A DNA stretch of 64,000 nucleotides from Antrihabitans cavernicola. GTDB taxonomy: Bacteria > Actinomycetota > Actinomycetes > Mycobacteriales > Mycobacteriaceae. Below the pieces are notes generated by a model, which saw nothing but the letters and a program-made list of their open reading frames with translations, did not search any database and was not told the DNA's origin. Location: positions 124,001-188,000 of the forward strand of contig NZ_VLNY01000007.1 in the NCBI RefSeq assembly GCF_008297975.1, written 5' to 3'. Position numbers and translations under genes: made by a program. Positions 26,978 through 36,392 of the stretch are shown here, piece after piece; position 1 is the first letter of the stretch; the number at the start of each line of letters is the position of its first letter.

Positions 26978-27525
26978 TCACGCGGTGCCGGCACCGCGCG
27001 GGTCGTAGGTGCGGTGCCGCTGCTCCGCGAGCCGGCGGCCGGCCGCGAGTTGATACAGGCTGATGCCACCGGGTTGCCACGGGCCGACGCTGCCTGCCGC
27101 CGTCGCTTCGACGGATTTCGGCGGCAACTCCAACTCGGCTCGCAACACGGCGACCGGTCGATTCGCGACGGCGAACCAGTCCTTACCGAGGAAATCGGTA
27201 CTCCCCGCGCACAGCGCAGCGCGTCGCAGCGCGTCGCCGAGCCGATCGGTCATGCCACGACGGGAAAGATGGCCGCGGTCCGCCTCGAACAAGCCCGCGC
27301 CACGCGCCAGGTAGCCGGTCTCGAACAGGCTGACCACCATCGCCAGGAGACTGAAAGCGCGTGGATCGTCGTTGGCGCGAGCGATGAACCCGAACACCTC
27401 GATCTCGTTCTCCACAGTGCGACGATGCGATTTCGGAACGCCAGATTTCGCCGAGCGAGACCTTCAGCAAACTCGGACGCGCCGACGGGTGCCGCGGAGG
27501 CCGGATCGATCCGATATTCCGTCAT
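26978..27525 (-). pseudogene. Frameshifted gene of unknown function
   Basis: ATG at 27525 opens MTEYRIDPASAAPVGASEF...NRIVAL, then the coding pattern jumps frame near 27418 to VENEIEVFGFIARANDDPRAF and continues to 26978. The joined product would be about 182 residues. A single missing base in CTGTGG (27414-27419 region) explains it, so this is either a decayed gene or a sequencing error; otherwise the second part would start at GTG 27415. No membrane helix or known motif is seen. It runs divergently from fadE26, sharing an intergenic KstR operator, and precedes fdxD. Confidence 0.6.
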
Positions 27526-27624
27526 TGCGTGGGTCAGCTCCGCTCTTCACCAACTTTGCAACAAAGTAATCATGCGCCACATCCGAGTGCACGTCGGAGA
27601 CAGGCGCGATCTCGCCGAGAAAAC

Positions 27625-27638
27625 TAGAACCTGTTACA
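27625..27638. promoter_or_regulatory. KstR-type operator, fadE26 and divergent gene
   Basis: TAGAACCTGTTACA matches every fixed base of TNNAACNNGTTNNA. It is 45 bases upstream of fadE26 and about 100 bases upstream of the frameshifted minus-strand gene, so it may control both. Confidence 0.87.
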
Positions 27639-27683
27639 CCTCGTGTGCAATGATCGAAGAAGGGCCACACAGCGAGGTGACGG

Positions 27684-28865
27684 ATGCGAATTACCTACAC
27701 GCCTGAGCAACAACTACTGCGCGAAGAACTCCGCGCGTACTTTGCTCAGCTCATCACGCCGGAACGCCGCGAAGCGCTCAGCGTGCAGTCCGGCGAATAC
27801 GGCACAGGGACCGTGTACCGAGATGTGGTGCGCCAGATGGGTAGCGACGGCTGGCTCACCCTCGGGTGGCCCGAAGAGTACGGCGGCCAGAACCGCTCCA
27901 TGCTCGACCAGCTGATCTTCACCGACGAGGCGGCCACCGCCGGTGCGCCGGTGCCGTTCCTGACCATCAACTCGGTCGCGCCGACCATCATGGCCTTCGG
28001 TAGCGATGAGCAGAAGAAGTTCTTCCTCCCCAAGATCTCGGCAGGCGAACTGCACTTCTCCATCGGCTATTCCGAGCCGGGCGCGGGTACCGACCTGGCG
28101 AGCTTGCGCACAACCGCGACGCGCGACGGCGACGAGTACGTGATCAACGGCCAGAAGATGTGGACCAGCCTGATTCCTTACGCCGATTACATCTGGCTCG
28201 CTTGTCGCACCGATCCGAATGCCAAGAAACACAAGGGCATCAGCATGCTGATCGTTCCTGCGACAGCAGAGGGTTTCTCGTGGACTCCCGTGCACACCAT
28301 GGCGGGAGTCGACACGAGCGCCACCTACTACCAAGACGTCCGGGTGCCGACCTCGGCGCTGGTCGGCGAGGAGAACGGTGGCTGGGGGCTGATCACCAAC
28401 CAGCTCAACCATGAGCGCGTCGCTCTCACTTCCGCTGGCCCGCTGCAGCATTCGCTGCGCGAGGTCACCGAGTGGGCCCAGCACACCAAGTCCGCCGACG
28501 GCAACCGGATCATCGATCGCGAGTGGGTGCAGATCAATCTTGCTCGGGTGCACGCCAAGGTGGAGTACCTCAAGCTGATGAACTGGGAGATCGCATGGAG
28601 CGTCGAGCACGCTCCCAGCAAATTCGACGCGTCGGCCTGCAAGGTCTACGGCACCGAACTCGCCACCGAAGCGTATCGACTGTTGATGGAGGTGCTCGGT
28701 CCCATCGCCTATCTGCGCCAGGACGCGAAGGGCGCCGCGGTACGCGGGCGGATCGAGCGATTCCATCGTTCGGCGTTGGTACTCACGTTCGGCGGCGGCA
28801 CCAACGAGGTGCAGCGAGACATCATTTCCATGACCGCACTGCGGCAGCCGCCCGCACCACGCTGA
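27684..28865 (+). CDS. fadE26: Acyl-CoA dehydrogenase FadE26 (ChsE4)
   Basis: The 393-residue acyl-CoA dehydrogenase has YSEPGAGTDLAS (near 131) and NGQKMWTS (near 155) of the FAD/substrate-binding middle domain and the C-terminal FGGGTNEVQRDI loop. In M. tuberculosis ChsE4 pairs with ChsE5 in an alpha2beta2 flavoenzyme that desaturates steroid side-chain CoA thioesters in the first beta-oxidation rounds. The start ATG 27684 follows GAGGTG. The fadE27 start comes 12 bases after the stop, as expected for two subunits. Confidence 0.95.
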   Translation: MRITYTPEQQLLREELRAYFAQLITPERREALSVQSGEYGTGTVYRDVVRQMGSDGWLTLGWPEEYGGQNRSMLDQLIFTDEAATAGAPVPFLTINSVAPTIMAFGSDEQKKFFLPKISAGELHFSIGYSEPGAGTDLASLRTTATRDGDEYVINGQKMWTSLIPYADYIWLACRTDPNAKKHKGISMLIVPATAEGFSWTPVHTMAGVDTSATYYQDVRVPTSALVGEENGGWGLITNQLNHERVALTSAGPLQHSLREVTEWAQHTKSADGNRIIDREWVQINLARVHAKVEYLKLMNWEIAWSVEHAPSKFDASACKVYGTELATEAYRLLMEVLGPIAYLRQDAKGAAVRGRIERFHRSALVLTFGGGTNEVQRDIISMTALRQPPAPR

Positions 28866-28877
28866 CAGGACGGACCG

Positions 28878-29996
28878 ATGGATTTCACACCCACCGAGGC
28901 ACAAGACGACCTCGGCCGACTCACTCGGAGCATCGTCGAGAAGTTGGTGACACCCGAGCGACAGCGGGAATTGGATTCTGCGGACGACAGATTCGACCAG
29001 CGCCTGTGGACCGCGCTCGCCGACGCGGGCGTGTTGGCGGCGGCGTTGCCGGATTCCGTCGGCGGTGGCGGCTTCGGCATTCTCGAACAGTGCACGGTGC
29101 TGCGCGAACTCGGCCGTCAGGTTGCCGCGGTGCCCTACCTCTCCTCGATCGTGCTCGCTGCGGACACGATCGCCGCCTACGGCAGTGCGGAACAACAGGA
29201 TTGGGCACGTCGGGCCGCAACCGGCGACATCGTCCTGACGGCGGCCTTGGCCGAGGAACACAACGACGATCCGGCCCGACCGGCCACACGGGCCGAGCCC
29301 GACGGTGACGGCTGGCTGCTCACCGGCGCCAAGATCACCGTTCCCGTCGCGACCCGCGCCACGAGGGTGCTGGTGCCGGCGTCGACGCCCGACGGCGTTG
29401 TCGTGTTCGTCGTGGATCCGACGAGCGACGGCGTCACGATCACTCCGCAGCGGGTGGTGGATTTCAGCGCCGAGGCGTACGTCGAGTTCGCGGGTGTGCG
29501 CGTCGGCAGTGCGGACGTGCTGGGCTCGGTCGAGTCGGGTGCGGAGATCGTCGCCCGGTTGTTGACCCGCGCGGCAGTGGGGCTCAGCGCATCGCAACTC
29601 GGAACACTCGATCGCGCACTGGAATTGGTGGGCGACTATGCCCGCGAGCGCGTGCAGTTCGACCGCCCGATCGGAACGTTTCAGGCGGTCGGGCAACGGT
29701 TGGCAGATGCCTACATCGACGTCAAAGGCGTGCGCCTGACGCTGTGGCAGGCAGCATGGAGTCTCAGCGAAGGTCTACCGAGCGAAACCGAAGTTCATAC
29801 GGCCAAATTCTGGGCGGCCGATGCCGGTCATCGCGTCGCGCACACCGTCATCCACGTCCACGGCGGTGTCGGGTTGGATACCGAACATCCAGTTCATAGA
29901 TACTTCCTGGCGGCGAAGCACAACGAGTTCGCGTTGGGCTCCGCAACAGACCACCTGCGCAAGCTCGGCGCAACACTGGCGTCGGTTCCTGCATGA
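28878..29996 (+). CDS. fadE27: Acyl-CoA dehydrogenase FadE27 (ChsE5)
   Basis: The 372-residue partner subunit has an acyl-CoA dehydrogenase fold, but the middle-domain SEPxAGSD motif is replaced by ALAEEHNDDPARPATRAE, and it retains FDRPIGTFQAVGQRLAD and HVHGGVGLDTEHPVHRY in the C-terminal domain. This divergence fits the heteromeric ChsE4-ChsE5 type in which each subunit gives half of the active site. It overlaps fadD17 by 4 bases (ATGA). Confidence 0.95.
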   Translation: MDFTPTEAQDDLGRLTRSIVEKLVTPERQRELDSADDRFDQRLWTALADAGVLAAALPDSVGGGGFGILEQCTVLRELGRQVAAVPYLSSIVLAADTIAAYGSAEQQDWARRAATGDIVLTAALAEEHNDDPARPATRAEPDGDGWLLTGAKITVPVATRATRVLVPASTPDGVVVFVVDPTSDGVTITPQRVVDFSAEAYVEFAGVRVGSADVLGSVESGAEIVARLLTRAAVGLSASQLGTLDRALELVGDYARERVQFDRPIGTFQAVGQRLADAYIDVKGVRLTLWQAAWSLSEGLPSETEVHTAKFWAADAGHRVAHTVIHVHGGVGLDTEHPVHRYFLAAKHNEFALGSATDHLRKLGATLASVPA

Positions 29997-31591
29997 GCGT
30001 GACCGTGGCGGATCTGCTGCTGCGACTGCGCGACGACACCGAACACGGAATCCTGTTCGAGGATCAGCGATTCAGCTGGTCCGAGCACGTCCAGGCGAGT
30101 GCCGATCGGGCTGCGTGGCTGCGGTCGATGTTCGACTCCGAGCGGCCACCACATTTCGGCGTGCTGATGGACAACACCGCGGAGTTCTCGTTCCTCCTCG
30201 GCGCCGCAGCCCTGTCGGGATCGGTTCTGGTCGGGGTGAATTCGACGCGTCGTGGCGCCGCGCTGGCCCACGACATCGCACTCGCCGACACTCAGTTCGT
30301 CATCACCGAATCGCGGCACCTCCCGCTGCTCGACGGCCTGGACCTCGGCGGTCGCCGGGTGATCGACATCGATTCGGACGAGTGGACATCGGTGTTGCGA
30401 CCGTTCGAGTCGTCACCTGTCGAAGCCGACCCGGTCGACTCCGACGACCTGCTCATGCTGATCTTCACCTCCGGCACCAGCGGCGACCCGAAAGCGGTGC
30501 GCTGCACCCACAGCAAGGTGGTGATTCCCGGCGACGTGCTCGCCACCCGAATGGGGGTCTCCGCCGACGACACCGTGTATGTGTCGATGCCGATGTTTCA
30601 TTCGAACTCGATCATGGCGTGCTGGGGAGTCGGCCTCACCGCGGGCTCCAACGTCGTTATCAGGCGCAAGTTTTCGGCGTCGAACTTTCTGCCCGACGTG
30701 CGCAGACACGGCGTCACGTACGCCAGCTACGTCGGCAAGCCATTGGCGTACGTCCTCGCGACTCCTGAGCAGTCCGACGACGCCGACAATTCGCTGCGAC
30801 TGATGTACGGCAACGAGGCGTCGTCGTCCGTCGTAGCCGAGTTCTCGAAACGGTTCGGCGTGCTGGTGCTCGATGCATTCGGATCGTCCGAGGTCGGTGT
30901 CTCGATCTCCCCCGACTTCACCGCGCCCGCCGGCGCAATGGGTCTGCTGCCCGAGGGCGTCGACATTCTGGAGTTCGGCGGCGACGAGCGTTGTCCGGTA
31001 GCCGAATTCGATGCCGATGGTCGACTGCTGAACGCCGACGAGGCGATCGGCGAACTCGTGAACCTGGAAGGCGCAGGCGGATTCGCGGGCTATTACAACA
31101 ATCCCGAGGCCGATGCGGAACGCATGCGAGGCGGCAAATTTCGCACCGGCGATCTGGCGTATCGCGACAGCGCGGGCTACGTGTATTTCGCAGGCCGCAG
31201 TTCGGGGTGGCTACGAGTCGACGGCGAGAACCTGGCAGCAGGCCCGATCGAACGAATCCTGTTGCGGCATCCGAATATTCTGCGAGCAGCGGTCTACGGC
31301 ATCCCTGACCCGACAGCCGGCGACCAAGTTATGGCGGCATTGGTGCCACGGGGCGAGCTCGACATTGCGAGTCTGGCGCAATTCTTGGGCGAGCAATCAG
31401 ATCTGGGCCCGAAACAGTGGCCCAGCTACATCAGGGTCAGCAATGACCTACCGCAGACAGCGACGTTCAAGGTGCTCACGAGAACACTGCAAGCAGAGGC
31501 GTTGTCCACCACCGATCTGCTCTACCGCCGCACCTCCACCGGCTACCAACCGCACCCCCACCCGGGTGAAAGCCACTTTGGTTCGGTCTGA
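29993..31591 (+). CDS. fadD17: Steroid acyl-CoA synthetase FadD17
   Basis: The 532-residue AMP-forming ligase has the P-loop FTSGTSGDPKAVRCTH (near 156), a DAFGSSEVG motif (near 295), the hinge region RTGDLAYRD (near 383) and a C-terminal lid with KVLTRTL. In M. tuberculosis FadD17 activates steroid acids with the shorter C5 side chain (C24). Third gene of the fadE26-fadE27-fadD17 operon, coupled by ATGA. The stop lies inside a repeated hairpin at 31564-31614. Confidence 0.93.
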   Translation: MSVTVADLLLRLRDDTEHGILFEDQRFSWSEHVQASADRAAWLRSMFDSERPPHFGVLMDNTAEFSFLLGAAALSGSVLVGVNSTRRGAALAHDIALADTQFVITESRHLPLLDGLDLGGRRVIDIDSDEWTSVLRPFESSPVEADPVDSDDLLMLIFTSGTSGDPKAVRCTHSKVVIPGDVLATRMGVSADDTVYVSMPMFHSNSIMACWGVGLTAGSNVVIRRKFSASNFLPDVRRHGVTYASYVGKPLAYVLATPEQSDDADNSLRLMYGNEASSSVVAEFSKRFGVLVLDAFGSSEVGVSISPDFTAPAGAMGLLPEGVDILEFGGDERCPVAEFDADGRLLNADEAIGELVNLEGAGGFAGYYNNPEADAERMRGGKFRTGDLAYRDSAGYVYFAGRSSGWLRVDGENLAAGPIERILLRHPNILRAAVYGIPDPTAGDQVMAALVPRGELDIASLAQFLGEQSDLGPKQWPSYIRVSNDLPQTATFKVLTRTLQAEALSTTDLLYRRTSTGYQPHPHPGESHFGSV

Positions 31592-31614
31592 CGCAACGAA
31601 CGGTACATTCACCC
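31564..31614. repeat. Hairpin repeat, copy A (terminator-like)
   Basis: Imperfect hairpin: GGGTGAA (31564-31570) pairs with TTCACCC (31608-31614) and GTTCG with CGAAC nearer the loop. It shares the 13-mer GGTACATTCACCC (31602-31614) exactly with copy B at 36377-36389. It covers the stop of fadD17 and reaches the stop of the convergent oxidoreductase gene, so it probably ends both transcripts. Confidence 0.65.
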
Positions 31615-32727
31615 CGCTGAATCCCTGATCCGGGCGGCAGCGGCGTCGAATTCGGCAAGCAGATCGGCCATCACATCGGCGACTGGACGGATTTCGTTCA
31701 TCCGGCCCACGATCTGCCCGACCGGCATGGCGACGACTTCGGGATCACTCGATGCCACGATCCGTTGGTGCGCCTCGCTGACCAGAATGTTCTGCAGCGG
31801 CATCGGCAACGGATCGGGGGCGCCCGGCTTCGACCACGCCTCGGTCCACTTGGTCTTGAGCAACCTGGCCGGCTTACCCGAATAGATACGCGTGCGAACC
31901 GTGTCCGCCGACGTCGCACCGAGCAGCGCACGCTGAATCGTCGACATGGATTCGCCTGCGGCACTGCCGAGTTTGTACTCCGAGGTCGTCAACCAGTACG
32001 AGCCCATCCACACACCACTCGCCCCGAGAGCCAACGCCGCAGCGATCTGACGCCCGCTGCCGATTCCTCCGGCCGCCAGCACGGCCGCGTCGTTTCCGAC
32101 CGCATCGACGATCTCCGGAACCAGCACCATCGACGCGATTTCGCCGGTGTGACCGCCCGCCTCGTACCCCTGCGCGATCACCACATCGACGCCGTTGTCG
32201 ATGTGGTGCCGCGCATGCGACACGGCACCCGCGAGTGCCGCGACCGGCACACCCGCGCCGTGCGCCTGGTCGATGACGTCTTTCGGCGGCGAGCCGAGCG
32301 CATTCGCGATCAGCTTGATCGGGTGCTTCAGCGCGACGTCGACGTGCGAACGCGCGACCGAGTGTAGCCACCCGAGCACACCCGCGGCATGCTCGGCACC
32401 TGTATCCAACGGTGGCACACCGAGTTCCGCCAAAGTGCGGTCGACGAAGGCTCGGTGTTCCGCTGGAATCATTGCGTCGAGATCCACCGTCGTACCTTCG
32501 GTCGGCACCTTGGCGGGCATGACGATGTCGACGCCGTAGGGCCTGCCGTCGGTGTTGGCATCCATCCAGTCGAGTACGGCGTCGAGCTCGTCGGCGTCGT
32601 TGAATCGGACGCACCCCAGCATACCGAGCCCACCCGCCCGGGTGATCGCTGCCGCGACATGCTCGGACGGCGTGAAACCGAAGATCGGGTAGTCGATTCC
32701 GAATCTGTCGCTCAGCTCGGTGCGCAT
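31609..32727 (-). CDS. Nitronate monooxygenase-type flavin oxidoreductase
   Basis: The 372-residue TIM-barrel flavoprotein of the 2-nitropropane dioxygenase/NMO family has an N-terminal YPIFGFTPSEHVAAAI, GLGMLGC, the FMN phosphate loop QGYEAGGHTGE and the following VLAAGGIGSGRQIAAALALGASGVWMGS. Family members oxidise alkyl nitronates or act as flavin oxidoreductases or dehydrogenases, as IpdC does on steroid CoA esters. It begins 6 bases after the fadD19 stop, so it is in that operon and probably acts on a steroid side-chain intermediate (inference). Confidence 0.9.
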   Translation of the reverse strand: MRTELSDRFGIDYPIFGFTPSEHVAAAITRAGGLGMLGCVRFNDADELDAVLDWMDANTDGRPYGVDIVMPAKVPTEGTTVDLDAMIPAEHRAFVDRTLAELGVPPLDTGAEHAAGVLGWLHSVARSHVDVALKHPIKLIANALGSPPKDVIDQAHGAGVPVAALAGAVSHARHHIDNGVDVVIAQGYEAGGHTGEIASMVLVPEIVDAVGNDAAVLAAGGIGSGRQIAAALALGASGVWMGSYWLTTSEYKLGSAAGESMSTIQRALLGATSADTVRTRIYSGKPARLLKTKWTEAWSKPGAPDPLPMPLQNILVSEAHQRIVASSDPEVVAMPVGQIVGRMNEIRPVADVMADLLAEFDAAAARIRDSAG

Positions 32728-32733
32728 CGGATC

Positions 32734-34389
32734 TCAGGCTCCGGCGGCAACTGGCGTCGCGCCGACACCGTCGTCAGGCGACCGGAGCGTCGTCTGCTCC
32801 TTGGCCCAGCGGTAATCCGGCTTACCCGCGGGCGAGCGCTTGATCTCGTCGACGTACCAGACGCTGCGCGGGAGTTTGTACGACGCGATCTCCGTCAGCA
32901 TCGCGGGCCGCAGCTCTTCCACGCTGGGGCGCTTGCCTTCTCGCGCCTGGACCACCGCGGAGACACGTTCGCCGAATCGGTCGTCGGGAACACCGACCAC
33001 CAGCGCGTCGAACACGTCGGGATGCGCCTTCAACGCGCCCTCGACCTCCTCCGGGAAGATCTTCTCACCGCCGCTGTTGATGGAGACCGAGCCACGTCCG
33101 AGCATGGTGACCGTGCCGTCCTCTTCCACGCGCGCATAGTCGCCCGGGATCGAATAACGCACGCCGCCATACTCTTTGAACGTCGCCTTCGACTTGGCTT
33201 CGTCGTTGTAGTAGCCGAGCGGGATGTGCCCCTTGCGGGCGATCACGCCGATCACACCGGAGCCGGGTTCGACGGGGTTGCCGTCGTCGTCGAGCACGGA
33301 GGTGGAGGCGTCGATCTTCACTCGCGGCCCACCGGTGTGTTCGGCACCCTTGGCGACGATGCTGATGCCACCGAATCCTGTCTCCGACGAACCGATCGAG
33401 TCACTGATCATTCGGTTCGGCAGCAACTCCATGAACTTGTCCTTGACACTGGGCGAGAACAGCGCCGCACTGCTGGCGATCACGTACAGGGTGGACGCGT
33501 CGTACGGATTCCCGGTGTCGGGGTTGCCTTCGACGAGTGCATCGACCATCGGCCGTGCCATCGCGTCACCGGTGATGAAGATGAGGTTCACCCCGTGACG
33601 GTCGATCGCCTGCCAGACGTTGTGGCCACTGAAGTCCGCCACCATGACCGTCTTGCCGCCACCGAACAGACTTTGGAACGTCGCCCACTGCGATCCGCCG
33701 TGGATCATCGGCGGGATCGGCAGCCGCGTCATGGCCGGGTTGGCGGCGCCGAGGTTCGCCAGCTCCCATTCGTCCTTGACGTACTCGCCGGTGATGAAGT
33801 TGATCCCGCCGCCGAGCACGCGCCACACGTCCTCCTGCCGCCAGAGCACACCCTTGGGCTTGCCGGTGGTGCCGCCGGTGTAGAGCATGTAGACGTCGTC
33901 GGTGCTGCGTTCGCCGAAGTCGCGGTCCGGCGAAGCGTCGGCCAGAGCCGCTTCGTACTCGGTCCCGCCGTAGGCGATATCGGAGCCGTCTTCGACGACG
34001 ACGGTCGTCTTCAGTAGCGGAGTCTTCGGCGCAACGGCGGCTACTTTGTCGGAGTAGCGACGCTCGTGGATCAGCGCGACCATGTCCGAATTTTCGAAGA
34101 TATGTTGCAACTCGTTCTCGACGTAGCGGTAGTTGACGTTGACCACCACTGCGCGGAGCTTGAAAATCGCCACCATGGCTTCGACGGCCTCGATGGTGTT
34201 GCGCGAGTAGACACCGACCTTGTCGCCCTGTTGCACGCCCTGTTGTTGCAGGTAGTGAGCGAGGCGATTGGCACGCTCGTCCATCTGGGCGTAGGTCTCT
34301 TCGCGGTGGTCGTCGAGAAGAGCAACCCGCTCCGGCATCAAGTCGACAGCGTGCTCAACCAGGTCAGCAATGTTATAGGCCACGTCCAC
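32734..34389 (-). CDS. fadD19: Steroid-26-oyl-CoA synthetase FadD19
   Basis: The 551-residue AMP-forming ligase closely follows M. tuberculosis FadD19: it starts with [19 protein letters not shown], has [32 protein letters not shown] and [20 protein letters not shown], and ends [15 protein letters not shown]. FadD19 attaches CoA to full-length (C8) side chains and, in Rhodococcus, is needed for C24-branched sterols. GTG 34389 aligns with the mycobacterial start; it is only 5 bases from a KstR operator with no ribosome site, so the mRNA may be leaderless. GTG 34383 is the alternative. Confidence 0.95.
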   Translation of the reverse strand: MDVAYNIADLVEHAVDLMPERVALLDDHREETYAQMDERANRLAHYLQQQGVQQGDKVGVYSRNTIEAVEAMVAIFKLRAVVVNVNYRYVENELQHIFENSDMVALIHERRYSDKVAAVAPKTPLLKTTVVVEDGSDIAYGGTEYEAALADASPDRDFGERSTDDVYMLYTGGTTGKPKGVLWRQEDVWRVLGGGINFITGEYVKDEWELANLGAANPAMTRLPIPPMIHGGSQWATFQSLFGGGKTVMVADFSGHNVWQAIDRHGVNLIFITGDAMARPMVDALVEGNPDTGNPYDASTLYVIASSAALFSPSVKDKFMELLPNRMISDSIGSSETGFGGISIVAKGAEHTGGPRVKIDASTSVLDDDGNPVEPGSGVIGVIARKGHIPLGYYNDEAKSKATFKEYGGVRYSIPGDYARVEEDGTVTMLGRGSVSINSGGEKIFPEEVEGALKAHPDVFDALVVGVPDDRFGERVSAVVQAREGKRPSVEELRPAMLTEIASYKLPRSVWYVDEIKRSPAGKPDYRWAKEQTTLRSPDDGVGATPVAAGA

Positions 34390-34394
34390 AAAAG

Positions 34395-34408
34395 TAGAAC
34401 GTGTTACC
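34395..34408. promoter_or_regulatory. KstR-type operator, fadD19/echA19
   Basis: TAGAACGTGTTACC matches TNNAACNNGTTNNA except the last base. It lies in the 64-base gap between the divergent fadD19 and echA19 starts and can serve both. Confidence 0.82.
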
Positions 34409-34453
34409 GTTTCGTGCAAGACCCAATCGAGACCCAGCTCACATGGAGACTCC

Positions 34454-35302
34454 GTGACGTCGACCGCGCAAGAATCGGACAAATCAACCGCGCACGCACT
34501 GGTGGAAAAGCGCGGTCACGTGCTGATCGTGACCATGAATCGGCCCGAGGCGCGCAATGCGTTGAGCGGCGAGATGATGGCAATCATGCGCGAGGCTTGG
34601 GACCGCGTCGATGCGGACCCCGAAATCCGAGTCGCGATCCTCACCGGCGCCGGCGGCGCGTTCTGCGCAGGCGCCGACTTGAAGGCGATGACGTCGCAGC
34701 ATCCGGGCGATTCGTTTTCCGGACCGGGCGAGCGAAGCGACGGGGGATCCAATGCGGGCGGGATGGATATGTCGCGAATCGATGCCTTGCTCAAGGGTCG
34801 TCGACTGACCAAGCCGTTGATCGCAGCTGTCGAAGGTCCGGCGATCGCGGGTGGTACCGAAATCCTGCAGGGCACCGATATTCGCGTAGCAGGCGAGAGC
34901 GCGAAATTCGGTGTGTCGGAGGCGAAGTGGGGTTTGTTCCCCCTCGGCGGCTCAGCAGTACGACTGGTGCGCCAGATTCCGTACACGATCGCGGCGGACA
35001 TTCTGTTGACCGGCAGGCACATTCGGGCGGCCGAGGCGAAGGAGATCGGGCTGATCGGGCATGTGGTGCCCGACGGCCAAGCGCTGACCAAGGCGCTCGA
35101 GCTTGCCGATCTGATTGCGGCAAACGGTCCCCTGGCTGTCCAGGCGATCCTTCGAACGATCCGCGAGACCGAAGGTATGCACGAGGAAGAGGCGTTCAAG
35201 ATCGACGCGAAGTTGGGCGTCGACGTGTTCAAGTCGCAGGATGCGAAGGAAGGCCCTCGCGCGTTTCTCGAACGCCGTCCGCCAACCTTCACCGGCTCCT
35301 AA
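34454..35302 (+). CDS. echA19: Enoyl-CoA hydratase EchA19
   Basis: The 282-residue crotonase has the oxyanion-hole loops [12 protein letters not shown] (near 69) and [11 protein letters not shown] (near 125) and an acidic residue in [12 protein letters not shown] (near 155). EchA19 hydrates unsaturated steroid side-chain CoA esters in cholesterol beta-oxidation. It starts at GTG 34454 after GGAGA, divergent from fadD19 and next to a shared KstR site. The last 14 bases overlap the convergent DUF559-type gene. Confidence 0.93.
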   Translation: MTSTAQESDKSTAHALVEKRGHVLIVTMNRPEARNALSGEMMAIMREAWDRVDADPEIRVAILTGAGGAFCAGADLKAMTSQHPGDSFSGPGERSDGGSNAGGMDMSRIDALLKGRRLTKPLIAAVEGPAIAGGTEILQGTDIRVAGESAKFGVSEAKWGLFPLGGSAVRLVRQIPYTIAADILLTGRHIRAAEAKEIGLIGHVVPDGQALTKALELADLIAANGPLAVQAILRTIRETEGMHEEEAFKIDAKLGVDVFKSQDAKEGPRAFLERRPPTFTGS

Positions 35303-36248
35303 CTGGGTGAATTCGTACGGATGGCCGCGGACGCGACGACGCTAAAGCGAAATGTGCGCGAAGGTCGGCAATAACGCGGTCGGGTTCATCTTTGAGCGTG
35401 CGCGGGATACTCGATAGAACGACGATCCCAAGACTCTGCATCGCGTTTCGGCGCTGCACCGTCTCTTGATACGAGGCCGGCGACAGATGCCACTCGAACG
35501 AATCGATCTCCCAGGCCAACGCAACAGCGTCGATCCATCCGTCGGGCCGCGCGATGAATCTGCTGTCTGCATCGACCACATCGACGTTGAAGACCATCGC
35601 AGGCAGACCGCTGCGCATCCACAGTGTGCGCGCCGCCGCCTCTGGCGCAGAATGCACGTTCGCCAGAACTTCGCGCAGAACAGTTCTCGGCAGTGCCGAA
35701 CCGCGACCACTACCCTGCTCCAGCTCGGTCGACAGGTCTCGTGGAGACGCCGCACCTCGTTGGACGATGTCGGCGATCAACGCGCGTGCGCTGTCCACCG
35801 TCGTACATCGGCGGGCTGCGTCGAGTACGGACCGAGTGATCGGCGCGCAAGGAATTCCCGCGCGATCGACTGCATCGGGCATGCGCGTCGTGCGTTCGAT
35901 TACGACGAAGCCGGCGGATTGGACGCGGCGACCCGCACTCACCAGAACCTGAACGTCGCCGGAATGCCGACCGACGCCGTATTCGGCCAAAGCCGCACGG
36001 CCGGAGAGCATTGCACCCGGTCCGGCGTAGACGACGGCGGCAATCGATCGTTGCCGCGCGGTCAAATAACCGGTGAACAAACTGATGACGCCTGGAAGCA
36101 CGCGACGCCACGGCCCACCGGGCTGGCATCGCGCCGAGATGGTCGAGCGCGCAACACCGAGACCCTCTAATTCCGCCACCCGGATGACACCGCCCGTCCC
36201 CACAACTGCCGCCAGATCACCCAGTTCAGCCCAGCGCCCCCGCCTCAT
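35289..36248 (-). CDS. AbiEi/DUF559-type protein (wHTH plus nuclease-like fold)
   Basis: The 319-residue protein is of a family common in mycolic-acid actinobacteria. Its N-terminus (about 10-90) resembles a winged helix of AbiEi type ([23 protein letters not shown] then WRRVLPGVI and [12 protein letters not shown]). The C-terminus (about 215-305) resembles a small PD-(D/E)XK nuclease, with [21 protein letters not shown] supplying the acidic residues. No toxin partner is adjacent, and it has no steroid link. ATG 36248 gives the standard N-terminus. Function unknown. Confidence 0.78.
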   Translation of the reverse strand: MRRGRWAELGDLAAVVGTGGVIRVAELEGLGVARSTISARCQPGGPWRRVLPGVISLFTGYLTARQRSIAAVVYAGPGAMLSGRAALAEYGVGRHSGDVQVLVSAGRRVQSAGFVVIERTTRMPDAVDRAGIPCAPITRSVLDAARRCTTVDSARALIADIVQRGAASPRDLSTELEQGSGRGSALPRTVLREVLANVHSAPEAAARTLWMRSGLPAMVFNVDVVDADSRFIARPDGWIDAVALAWEIDSFEWHLSPASYQETVQRRNAMQSLGIVVLSSIPRTLKDEPDRVIADLRAHFALASSRPRPSVRIHPVRSR

Positions 36249-36337
36249 GCGATCAGTCTTACCGATCCTGCGAAGGCAGCCTGAATGCTGACCTGGTCTT
36301 TTGCCGCGCCTGTGGATAACTTCGACACCAATTTCGC

Positions 36338-36390
36338 TGGGTGAATGTGCCTTTTGTTCGGTCAGATCGAACGAAAGGTACATTCACCCA
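36338..36390. repeat. Hairpin repeat, copy B (terminator-like)
   Basis: Twenty-three-base arms (36338-36360 and 36368-36390) pair completely except for two G-T wobbles, around the 7-base loop GTCAGAT. It begins 2 bases past the stop of the minus-strand acyl-CoA synthetase gene at 36393, as a terminator would. It is the best-formed member of the three-copy family (see 31564 and 37996). Confidence 0.8.
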
Positions 36391-36392
36391 AC

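Noticed and set aside
27250-27525. Separate intact 91-residue gene
   Set aside because: Only its first 37 or so codons look coding; beyond the frame jump the sense passes to the other frame, so it is treated as part of one broken gene.
27714-29696. 660-codon minus-strand frame over fadE26 and fadE27
   Set aside because: Shadow of two clear acyl-CoA dehydrogenase genes.
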